DNA from: Candidatus Saccharimonadota bacterium
Lineage (GTDB): Bacteria > Patescibacteriota > Saccharimonadia > Saccharimonadales > Saccharimonadaceae
Assembly: GCA_009785325.1 (NCBI GenBank)
Contig: WQWN01000002.1
Span: forward strand, 62,001-126,000
Length of the DNA: 64,000 nucleotides
Direction of reading: 5' to 3'
This document shows, piece by piece, positions 1-5,784 of the stretch (positions within the stretch are counted from its first letter, which is position 1; each line of letters starts with the position of its first letter). Both the position numbers and the translations under genes were made by a program. The notes under the pieces are model-generated. The model was given only the letters and a program-made list of their open reading frames with translations, did no database searches and was not told the origin of the DNA.

Positions 1-7
1 AAGACAA

Positions 8-38
8 AAACCTCTCCCGTGTTGAGTTGGGAGAGGTG
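8..38 (-). terminator. Terminator of the gene at 58-852
   Basis: CCTCTCCC (11-18) pairs with GGGAGAGG (29-36). Read on the minus strand the hairpin is followed by a run of five T (complement of 6-10). It lies just past the stop of the minus-strand gene. Confidence 0.8.
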
Positions 39-57
39 ATTAAGGAAAAAGAAAGCG

Positions 58-852
58 TTATTTATTTCTCTTTTTGGAGATGGAGAGATGTAGTCTACTG
101 CGTTCGTTTGCTGCATTGAAATGAGTGTTCCATTGTAGAGCGATACCGTCCTCTATGCCGATACGTGGGTCGTTGTAGGTATTTATGCGCAGTTGCCATT
201 CTTGATCACGGGGGTGTTGGATTGTTGTCGCATAAAAGGTGTCGAGTATGCTGTCGTAGGGTGATTCTGAATTCATGCAATAAAGCATATGTGCGAAGAT
301 TAACTCACTTACTGTTGCTTCTGCGACCTTGATTTTGCCTTTTGACTGAGCGACATAGGACGCTTGAACTTCTGCGAGAGCTGTGAGTTTCTCATCGTGG
401 AATGTTGGTCTATCGTCGTGGTGATCTTCGGGATATTCGTAGTCGTCGTAGGCGTCGTAGTCGTAGAATCCTGCATCGGGTGAGTGTATTAGTGCGGTGA
501 AAGTGATGTGTTTATGGGGGTTTGCGGCGTTTATGGCGCCTAAGATGTTGTCGTCACAGACATGGATATACCCTGAGTTGCGGTGACAAGGAAATGCGTT
601 GACGGTTTGAAGCAAGTCGTTTGATATATTAATTAGTTTTGAGATTGGTAGGTATTTGCTGGGGACGGCTGGGACTATGGCGATGATATTTTCTCTGATG
701 TCGGGCGGTATGCTGTCGAGTAGACCTTTGATGGTAGAGCTGATTTCGGTATCGGATTTGGCGATATCGCAACGGTTTAACAGTAATCGCATGTCCATAA
801 CTGTGGACGCCAGGCTGGACTGAGGGACTTTGAATCTGTTAACTAATGACAT
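58..852 (-). CDS. Hypothetical protein, 264 aa
   Basis: I do not recognise the family. The protein has no visible signal peptide or membrane segment. The middle, about residues 128-150, carries an acidic and aromatic stretch (DYDAYDDYEYPEDHHDD); the rest looks like an ordinary mixed helical domain. The start at 852 is supported by GGAGG seven bases upstream. The gene is a single transcription unit with a consensus promoter (930-958), a ~70-nt leader that can fold over the ribosome binding site, and its own terminator (8-38). Expression is therefore probably controlled at translation. Function unknown. Confidence 0.75.
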   Translation of the reverse strand: MSLVNRFKVPQSSLASTVMDMRLLLNRCDIAKSDTEISSTIKGLLDSIPPDIRENIIAIVPAVPSKYLPISKLINISNDLLQTVNAFPCHRNSGYIHVCDDNILGAINAANPHKHITFTALIHSPDAGFYDYDAYDDYEYPEDHHDDRPTFHDEKLTALAEVQASYVAQSKGKIKVAEATVSELIFAHMLYCMNSESPYDSILDTFYATTIQHPRDQEWQLRINTYNDPRIGIEDGIALQWNTHFNAANERSRLHLSISKKRNK

Positions 853-859
853 ATATATT

Positions 860-917
860 CCTCCTTTTTTGGAGGCTTTCTTTTTGACTGGGGTTTTAAT
901 GTTCGAGGCGAAAGCCT
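860..917 (-). promoter_or_regulatory. Leader with mutually exclusive hairpins over the Shine-Dalgarno site
   Basis: In the minus-strand transcript three segments compete. The first is AGGCTTTC (917 to 910), the second GAAAGCCTCC (880 to 871), the third the Shine-Dalgarno GGAGG (864 to 860). The second can pair with the third across a loop of six A, hiding the ribosome site, or with the first, freeing it. Pairings are seen directly; the switching role is inference. Confidence 0.5.
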
Positions 918-929
918 GCTAAGTCGTGT

Positions 930-958
930 ATTTTAGCATAGTATGCTGATATTGTCAA
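930..958 (-). promoter_or_regulatory. Consensus promoter of the 58-852 gene
   Basis: On the minus strand TTGACA, a 17-base spacer and TAAAAT, with TG-C before the -10 box (extended -10). It overlaps the promoter of the divergent HAD gene. Confidence 0.8.
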
Positions 959-973
959 TAGGCGAAAGATGAG

Positions 974-982
974 TGATATAAT
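974..982 (+). promoter_or_regulatory. Extended -10 promoter of the HAD gene
   Basis: TGATATAAT (974-982); a weak -35 TTGTCA lies at 952-957. The ATG at 990 begins after 7 intervening bases, so the mRNA should start at or next to the start codon. Confidence 0.65.
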
Positions 983-989
983 TAGGGAG

Positions 990-1415
990 ATGAGTGATAT
1001 AAGCGATAAGGTAGGTAGGGCGATTGTTTTTGATATTTTTGGAGTACTGATTAGTAATGGGAAAAATTTGGAGCTTTTTGAATCGATTCGCGAGTGGCGG
1101 AGTGAAGGCTGGATGATCGGGGTGATGAGCAATACGAGTAGGGGAGTTTTTGAACGATGTTTTACAGAGGTAGAGCGGGGACTGTTTGATGTTGTGGTGT
1201 TGTCTGGAGAGGTGGGAATATCGAAGCCAAACGTGGGGATTTATGAGGTGACTATCAATAAGTTAAGGGTTGAGGTTGAGGAGATAGTTTTTGTGGATGA
1301 TGTAGTGTGGAATGTGGAGGCGGCGGAGAGTTTAGGGATGAAGGGTGTGGTGTTTCGGGGGAATGATGATTTGGTGGAGAATATCAAAAGGATCGCTTTG
1401 ATCAAGCGATCCTAA
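990..1415 (+). CDS. HAD-superfamily hydrolase, small
   Basis: A 141-residue HAD-fold protein, shorter than typical HAD phosphatases (about 200 aa). Motif I is degenerate: the family's DxDxT/V reads VFDIFGVL near residue 15, keeping the first Asp but with Phe in place of the second. The SNTS motif II segment (VMSNTS) and motif III/IV (GISKPNVGIY, then FVDDVVWNVEAA) follow in order, resembling the C-terminal half of YihX/HAD-IA proteins. The cap domain is reduced or absent. An ATG at 969 is also in frame, but the -10 box lies inside that extension, so 990 is preferred. The second-Asp loss makes a non-phosphatase role possible. Substrate unknown. Confidence 0.75.
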   Translation: MSDISDKVGRAIVFDIFGVLISNGKNLELFESIREWRSEGWMIGVMSNTSRGVFERCFTEVERGLFDVVVLSGEVGISKPNVGIYEVTINKLRVEVEEIVFVDDVVWNVEAAESLGMKGVVFRGNDDLVENIKRIALIKRS

Positions 1416-1537
1416 TTGATTCTAATTGAAGTTACTGAGTCTGAATAATTGTTGCGGAGTCGCGTGGCGATCCGTTCACCGATAAGTTTCGCGAGTAGCG
1501 CGGGGGCTATCGAGTAGTTATCGTCTCCAGAGTAACG
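1383..1537 (-). ncRNA. Candidate small structured RNA, ~155 nt
   Basis: A perfect minus-strand promoter (TTGACA at 1567-1572, 17-base spacer, TACAAT at 1544-1549, preceded by TG-A) predicts a start near 1537. The transcript would open with GTTACT (1536-1531), which pairs with AGTAAC (1436-1431) and closes a ~105-nt domain. Inside are CGATAA/TTATCG (1523-1518 with 1485-1480), CGCG/CGCG (1502-1499 with 1493-1490) and GGTGA/TCGCC (1480-1476 with 1470-1466). It ends in a terminator (1386-1412). The same strand has a stretch of ~45 sense codons with no ATG, GTG or TTG start, stopping at 1412-1414, so a peptide with an unusual start or a gene remnant is the alternative. No tRNA, SRP or 6S signature seen. 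Confidence 0.45.
1386..1412 (-). terminator. Terminator of the minus-strand RNA, inside the HAD gene end
   Basis: GGATCGCTT (1390-1398) and AAGCGATCC (1404-1412) form a 9-bp stem. The T-run is on the minus strand (complement of 1386-1389), so it serves the minus-strand transcript, although it overlaps the last codons of the plus-strand HAD gene. Confidence 0.65.
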
Positions 1538-1702
1538 TTTATAATTGTATCACATGTAATATACATTGTCAAGAGCCTATAAAATAATGTGGTGCGTTTG
1601 TAAATTGTTAGTCAGAGTTGACTGAGGTGGAGGAGGAGAGTTGCTTTTTGAAGATAATATGTTTGGTTTTGTCGAGGGGTTTTTGAGTGAGTGGAGATGG
1701 TG

Positions 1703-1708
1703 TATACT
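1703..1708 (+). promoter_or_regulatory. -10 box TATACT
   Basis: TATACT ends nine bases before the ATG at 1718, which argues for that start rather than the in-frame GTG at 1691 lying upstream of the box. Confidence 0.45.
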
Positions 1709-1717
1709 GAGAGTATT

Positions 1718-2053
1718 ATGATAAGCTTATGGATTTTTGCAAATGGAGCAGCAGGTGGAGTGAACTGGACAGTGCCGATAATAGGAGTTGTGGTGGGAGT
1801 AGTGATTGTGTTGGTCGCGCGGACGAAGTTGAAAAATAGAAGTAAGGAACTGGAAGGTGTTGGCTTGCAGGCGGAGATGGATGCAGAGGCGCTGATCGCT
1901 AGAGCAAAGGCGGATTTGGCGGCAAGAGAAGGGAAGTCTTCTGATGATATAGAGGAAAAAGAGAAATCGGACGAAGAGAATGATGATGGTGATGATACTG
2001 GGGAGAGTGATAATGTCGAAACAGACGAGAGTGGAGAGGTTGAAGAAGAATGA
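1718..2053 (+). CDS. Small single-pass membrane protein with acidic tail
   Basis: About 111 residues and no recognised family. A hydrophobic segment (WTVPIIGVVVGVVIVLVA, about residues 16-33) is followed by a basic stop-transfer patch, a short helical linker and a highly acidic tail rich in Glu and Asp. The predicted topology is one N-terminal transmembrane helix with a cytoplasmic charged tail. The stop overlaps the next start (ATGA), so the two genes are translationally coupled. A GTG at 1691 is an alternative start but precedes the -10 box. Confidence 0.6.
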   Translation: MISLWIFANGAAGGVNWTVPIIGVVVGVVIVLVARTKLKNRSKELEGVGLQAEMDAEALIARAKADLAAREGKSSDDIEEKEKSDEENDDGDDTGESDNVETDESGEVEEE

Positions 2054-2466
2054 CAGAGCTGGTGATTTTTCTAGTTGCTGTTTTGGTGGTGGGGGTGTTG
2101 CTTTTTGGGGTTGTGTCGGTGACGCGAAAAAAGGGTGTTGTACTAGATAAGGAAAAATACCAGACGCGATGGCTGGAAATCGAACAACAGTTGAAGAAAG
2201 AAGAGGAAATGAGTTATACGTTGGTGATTTTGGAGGCTGACAAGCTCTTGGATCATGCGATGAATGAAATGGGGGTTTTAGGGAAGACCATGGGCGAGAG
2301 AATGAAGGCGGTAAATTCGCGATGGAGTAGTGCAAATTCGGTATGGCATGCGCATAAATTACGAAATAAAATTGCACACGAACATGGCTTTAAAGTGAAT
2401 CACGATCAGGCGAAGAGAGCGTTAGCGGCGTTTCGGCAAGGATTGAAGGATTTAGGAGCGGTTTAG
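2050..2466 (+). CDS. Single-pass membrane protein with HEPN-like helical domain
   Basis: 138 residues: one N-terminal transmembrane helix (LVIFLVAVLVVGVLLFGVV) and a soluble helical domain. The region VWHAHKLRNKIAHE (residues about 97-110) resembles the R-N-x-x-x-H type motif of HEPN/DUF4145-like helical domains. That is an inference from the motif only; the family is not certain. The gene starts within the previous stop codon (ATGA overlap) and is followed by a terminator at 2488-2506, so the pair forms a two-gene operon. Confidence 0.6.
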   Translation: MTELVIFLVAVLVVGVLLFGVVSVTRKKGVVLDKEKYQTRWLEIEQQLKKEEEMSYTLVILEADKLLDHAMNEMGVLGKTMGERMKAVNSRWSSANSVWHAHKLRNKIAHEHGFKVNHDQAKRALAAFRQGLKDLGAV

Positions 2467-2487
2467 AAGAGTTTAAATATTACGAGT

Positions 2488-2506
2488 AGCCCTTTGAGGG
2501 CTTTTT
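2488..2506 (+). terminator. Intrinsic terminator
   Basis: AGCCCT (2488-2493), loop TTG, AGGGCT (2497-2502), then a T-run. It closes the two-gene operon upstream of galU. Confidence 0.8.
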
Positions 2507-2515
2507 GTTTGTGTT

Positions 2516-2545
2516 TTGACTGGGTGGAGTAGCGGATGATATAAT
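2516..2545 (+). promoter_or_regulatory. galU promoter
   Basis: TTGACT (2516-2521), 18-base spacer, TATAAT (2540-2545). Transcription should start near 2552, giving a leader of about 70 nt before the ATG at 2623. Confidence 0.8.
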
Positions 2546-2622
2546 GAAGACTCGTGGGGATTTTGGATCCCCATCTTTCAGAGAAAGTTAATAAAGGGCT
2601 GGAAAGCCTAAAGGAGCTTCAG

Positions 2623-3507
2623 ATGATATATAAAATGCCAACGAAAGCCGTGGTTACGGATGCAGGGTTTGCTAGTCGCTATTTGCCGATAACAAAGACA
2701 GTACCAAAAGCGATGATGCCGCTTGGAAATAAGCCAGTGATGCAGTTTGTGGTAGAAGAGTGTGTGCAGGCGGGAATTAAAGAGATTATTATTGTCGCTA
2801 CTCCTGAAGGTAAGCCGATTTATGAGGACTATTTCAATAATAACGTGAACAGGATCAGGAAACAGCTGGCGAGCCAAGGTAAATCTGACAGATATGCGCC
2901 AGTGCAGCATGTTTTGGATTTTCCGAAGATCGTGGTAATTGAACAAGATTCTGCGCTGCCATATGGAAATGGATCACCGATTGCGAGTGCGAAGAAGTTT
3001 TTGAAGAAGGATGAGCCATTTTTGGCAATGTATAGTGATGATGTAGTGTTTGGAAAAGTCGGGGCAGCGAAGGCGTTGGTGGATGCGTATGAAAAAGATC
3101 CGACAGCGGAGGCTATTATCGCAGTACAGACTGTAGAAGGGGCGGAGATCGAGAAATATGCTAGTGTGAAGTTTAAGAATGGTAAAGATGGTGAAGTAGA
3201 GATGCTAATCGAGAAGCCGAAAGCGAAAGAAGCACCAAGCCAATTAGCGAGCTATGGGCGATACTTGTTGAAGTACTCGATTTTTGAATATTTAACACCA
3301 GACAGGATCGGGAAAGATGCAGAGCTCTGGACGGCGGATGCTATTGATCAGGTTGCTCAAAGTGGAAGGAAGGTCTTGACGGCGGAGGCGCAAGGACACT
3401 GGTGGACGACAGGAGATCCGAAGAACTACTTCTTGGCACATCTGAATTTTGTGCTGGAAAATGAAGATTATGCGGACGATGTAAGAAAGGCTGTGAAGGC
3501 GAAGTAA
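2623..3507 (+). CDS. galU: UTP-glucose-1-phosphate uridylyltransferase
   Basis: Nucleotidyltransferase-fold enzyme making UDP-glucose from UTP and glucose-1-phosphate for glycan synthesis. The 294-residue length fits the GalU family. The N-terminal signature is KAVVTDAGFASRYLP followed by K-T-V-P-K-A-M-M-P; the usual AAGxGTR loop is changed to DAGFASR. Later landmarks are YGNGSPIASAKK, MYSDDVVFG (metal- and sugar-binding Asp pair) and LIEKPK. Start 2623 is chosen because AAAGGAG lies six bases upstream; an upstream in-frame ATG at 2554 would fall at the transcription start without a ribosome site. A related NDP-sugar pyrophosphorylase specificity cannot be excluded. Confidence 0.85.
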   Translation: MIYKMPTKAVVTDAGFASRYLPITKTVPKAMMPLGNKPVMQFVVEECVQAGIKEIIIVATPEGKPIYEDYFNNNVNRIRKQLASQGKSDRYAPVQHVLDFPKIVVIEQDSALPYGNGSPIASAKKFLKKDEPFLAMYSDDVVFGKVGAAKALVDAYEKDPTAEAIIAVQTVEGAEIEKYASVKFKNGKDGEVEMLIEKPKAKEAPSQLASYGRYLLKYSIFEYLTPDRIGKDAELWTADAIDQVAQSGRKVLTAEAQGHWWTTGDPKNYFLAHLNFVLENEDYADDVRKAVKAK

Positions 3508-3552
3508 TAGAGTATTGTTTTGTTGGGTGGTTTTTGAAGATTGTTTTAAGGT

Positions 3553-3567
3553 ATTGAACTGTTCAAT
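3553..3567 (+). promoter_or_regulatory. Perfect 7-1-7 palindrome, candidate operator
   Basis: ATTGAAC-T-GTTCAAT lies 16 bases upstream of the extended -10 box TGATATAGT (3581-3589), where it could cover the -35 region. Operator function is inferred. Confidence 0.35.
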
Positions 3568-3580
3568 CATGTGCAGTATG

Positions 3581-3589
3581 TGATATAGT
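3581..3589 (+). promoter_or_regulatory. Extended -10 promoter of the 3639 gene
   Basis: TG-A-TATAGT (3581-3589). Predicted transcription start near 3596, leaving a ~43-nt leader with GAAAGGA before the ATG at 3639. Confidence 0.6.
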
Positions 3590-3638
3590 GGAAAAAACTA
3601 TAAGCTTTTTAGCGTTTAAGAGTGAAAGGATAGCTAGG

Positions 3639-5105
3639 ATGAATCCAGACGAGAATACAGACCAAATGGCGCCAGAGGGAGCGCCAGAAGTAGTGGCGGA
3701 TACGGAGCAAGGGGTAGAGGTGAGTGTGTCAGGAGATAGTGCGGAAAATGTAGAAGCAGGACCAGCGATGAAAGTAGGACAATCAATTGATGGGATGTTG
3801 CCGGGATCTGGTAGTAGTGAACCGACTGTAGATAGGGGAGCACAGGAAGATGGACCGGCTGATGGAGGGGCGGCAGTTGTAGCGCAAGATGTACAGGCAG
3901 CGCAACCAGAGGCTCCAATAACTCCGGCGGGCGGCAAGAAGAGTAAAGGTGCGTTGGCGATAATTTTGGCGATTGTTGGCGTGTTGTTGATTGGTGGTGG
4001 AGTAGCAGCATTTTTTATCGTGAATAACGTACTAAATAGCGACGAGAGGATTCTCGGTGATGCGTTGATGAATACGTTGCGTGCAGAAGAGATGACTGTC
4101 AGAACTACGACAACTGTGGATGCTGATGATGTGAGTCTGACAATGACGGCGGACATAGCGTCTAGGCAAGATGCGATGCATATGGATACGAGACTTGAGG
4201 TGGATATGGGTGGACTTGCAGTTCGTGGCGGTCTAGAGTTGAATTGGCAAGGGTACGAAGGATGGAATGAGCCTGGTGATCTGTATTTCAGAACGAGAGA
4301 TATAGGGTCGCTACTAGAGCTATCGGTGCCAGAATTGGGTGGTGTAGCAGACCTGTTGGATGAGTGGGTGGTGGTAAGAGGCGATATGATGACAGATCTA
4401 CAAGAAGAGATTCCTAGCGATGTCAACGACGCAATGCAATGTTTGATGGATGTGTCTCAGACAATTCGTGACAAGGATGTGGCGCGAAATATTGTAGATG
4501 TATTTAGTGAAGAAGACTTCTTAGGGATTGAGAGGGATGGCGAAGAAGAGATAGGTGGACGGAGGACTCTCAAGTATAGTATGCGATTGAATGATCGGGC
4601 GATGCGAAGGGCAATGACAGCTTTTGAGGCGACAGATCTATATAGGGCAATGAACCGATGTATTGAAGACTTTGAGGATGATGCGGATATAGATACAGAC
4701 TTGATGGGTATGTTTGACTTCGATGGGAGTGTACGATTGAATCTATGGATAGATCGATCGGCGCGCGAGCCAGTGAAAATGGAGATGCGACATACGTCTG
4801 AAGATGGTACAGAAATATTGTTTGTGGCGGAGATCGAGCTGGGTGTAGCGGAGATTCCTGGAGCGCCATCTGGAGCAATTGATCTAGAGGATTACATCGA
4901 GGAGCTGGTTGAAGTAGTGATGGACGCGATGTTCTTTGGTGGAATGGGTGGAATGCTTGACTTCGGTTTTGATGGGATAGGTGGAATGGGCAGAGATTTT
5001 GATTTTGATTTTGATCTCGACTGGGATTTTGAATTTGATGACTTTGATTGGGACGGAATCGACTGGGACGACTTCGACTGGGATAGTATTGACTGGGGAT
5101 TTTAG
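3639..5105 (+). CDS. Membrane-anchored extracytoplasmic protein with Asp/Trp tail
   Basis: 488 residues and no recognised family. A disordered, acidic, Pro/Ala-rich N-terminus (about 1-105) precedes a lysine patch and one transmembrane helix (ALAIILAIVGVLLIGGGVAAF, about 108-128). A large domain then resembles the extracytoplasmic lipoprotein-like folds that measure averaged hydrophobic ligands: long amphipathic strands and two conserved-looking Cys around residues 263 and 331. The C-terminus is striking: about 40 residues built of alternating Asp with Phe, Trp or Ile (DFDWDGIDWDDFDWDSIDW). Start 3639 has GAAAGGA upstream; the GTG at 3588 overlaps the -10 box and is rejected. Surface function and possible metal binding are inference. 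Confidence 0.65.
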   Translation: MNPDENTDQMAPEGAPEVVADTEQGVEVSVSGDSAENVEAGPAMKVGQSIDGMLPGSGSSEPTVDRGAQEDGPADGGAAVVAQDVQAAQPEAPITPAGGKKSKGALAIILAIVGVLLIGGGVAAFFIVNNVLNSDERILGDALMNTLRAEEMTVRTTTTVDADDVSLTMTADIASRQDAMHMDTRLEVDMGGLAVRGGLELNWQGYEGWNEPGDLYFRTRDIGSLLELSVPELGGVADLLDEWVVVRGDMMTDLQEEIPSDVNDAMQCLMDVSQTIRDKDVARNIVDVFSEEDFLGIERDGEEEIGGRRTLKYSMRLNDRAMRRAMTAFEATDLYRAMNRCIEDFEDDADIDTDLMGMFDFDGSVRLNLWIDRSAREPVKMEMRHTSEDGTEILFVAEIELGVAEIPGAPSGAIDLEDYIEELVEVVMDAMFFGGMGGMLDFGFDGIGGMGRDFDFDFDLDWDFEFDDFDWDGIDWDDFDWDSIDWGF

Positions 5106-5135
5106 TTGAAAAGAAGATTGTGCTTGTGTTAAAAT
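5106..5135 (+). promoter_or_regulatory. Promoter of the 5174-5660 operon
   Basis: TTGAAA (5106-5111), 18-base spacer, TAAAAT (5130-5135) with TG-T in front. Confidence 0.7.
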
Positions 5136-5173
5136 AACGGAGAGTCGAAAAAAAATAAAACAGAAAGGAAAAT

Positions 5174-5437
5174 ATGAGTGAAGCAGCGCAGATTTTGGTC
5201 ATAATCTTATCGTCAGCGTTGGCTATATTTCTGGTGCTGAGTATTGTGTTGGTAGTAAAGCTGATTAAGCTTACGAATCAGATAAATAAAACCGCACGGT
5301 CTCTGCAGCATACGTCGGAGACGATTGAAGAGATGGTAGCGAGCTTTTCGCACCTAGCATCACCACTGGCGGTGATTAAGTTGGTGAGGAATTTGTATCT
5401 AAAATTTAAGGGAAAGGAAATAGAAGAAGATGAGTAA
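5174..5437 (+). CDS. Small single-pass membrane protein
   Basis: 87 residues. An N-terminal transmembrane helix (ILVIILSSALAIFLVLSIVLVV, quoted in part: ALAIFLVLSIVLVV) is followed by an amphipathic helix with a Ser/Thr face and a short basic-acidic tail. The layout resembles DUF948-type general stress membrane proteins that commonly accompany YtxH. AAAGGAAAAT precedes the ATG. It overlaps the YtxH gene by eight bases, so the two are co-translated. Confidence 0.65.
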   Translation: MSEAAQILVIILSSALAIFLVLSIVLVVKLIKLTNQINKTARSLQHTSETIEEMVASFSHLASPLAVIKLVRNLYLKFKGKEIEEDE

Positions 5438-5660
5438 AGGTAATAAATTAGTTCTAGGGTTGGCGTTGGGTGCAGTAGCAGGAGCGGCTCTTGGTATTTT
5501 GTTTGCACCAAAGAGTGGTAAAGAAACACGTGCTGACCTGAAGAAGCAGTGCGACAAGCTGGGTAAGAAGCTCGGTGAGTTTGGTCAGCATATGGAAAAT
5601 GCGGCTGAAGGCGCAAAGGCTGGATTTGCTAAAGAGCTGCCAAAAGAACAACAGCAATAG
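5430..5660 (+). CDS. YtxH-domain protein
   Basis: 76 residues, recognisable as the YtxH family: a glycine/alanine-rich membrane segment with the signature GALLAGAALGILFAPKSGKE-like core, here LGILFAPKSGKETR, followed by a long lysine-rich amphipathic helix. In Firmicutes such proteins belong to general stress membrane sets; the exact role is not known. It is the second gene of a two-gene operon and overlaps its partner by eight bases. A strong terminator follows. Confidence 0.85.
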   Translation: MSKGNKLVLGLALGAVAGAALGILFAPKSGKETRADLKKQCDKLGKKLGEFGQHMENAAEGAKAGFAKELPKEQQQ

Positions 5661-5679
5661 TAATCTGTAATAAACTAGA

Positions 5680-5714
5680 GAAGACCTCTTTTGTCGAAGG
5701 GGTCTTCTTTATTA
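5680..5714 (+). terminator. Intrinsic terminator after the YtxH gene
   Basis: AGAAGACCTC (5680-5689) pairs with GGGGTCTTCT (5700-5709), then TTATT. Confidence 0.8.
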
Positions 5715-5765
5715 TTGAAGAAGGTGAGGATTACTGGGGGTTTTGTGGGAATGGGACGGAAAGTT

Positions 5766-5774
5766 TGGTATAAT
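5766..5774 (+). promoter_or_regulatory. Extended -10 promoter of dnaE
   Basis: TG-G-TATAAT (5766-5774). The ATG at 5785 follows after ten bases, so the leader should be only a few nucleotides. Confidence 0.65.
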
Positions 5775-5784
5775 CGTGAGTGAT

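Noticed and set aside
1727-2377. 216-codon minus-strand frame opposite the 1718-2466 pair
   Set aside because: The plus-strand pair has an overlapping ATGA stop-start and terminator; the minus frame has neither.
3563-4426. 287-codon minus-strand frame opposite the 3639 gene
   Set aside because: Ser/Thr/Pro-rich shadow with no ribosome site; the plus strand has the promoter, membrane helix and consistent codon use.
5022-5102. Tandem DNA repeat (GACTGGGA-like units)
   Set aside because: Better explained by the Asp-Trp codon pattern of the protein tail; units vary at third positions, so it is a protein-level repeat.
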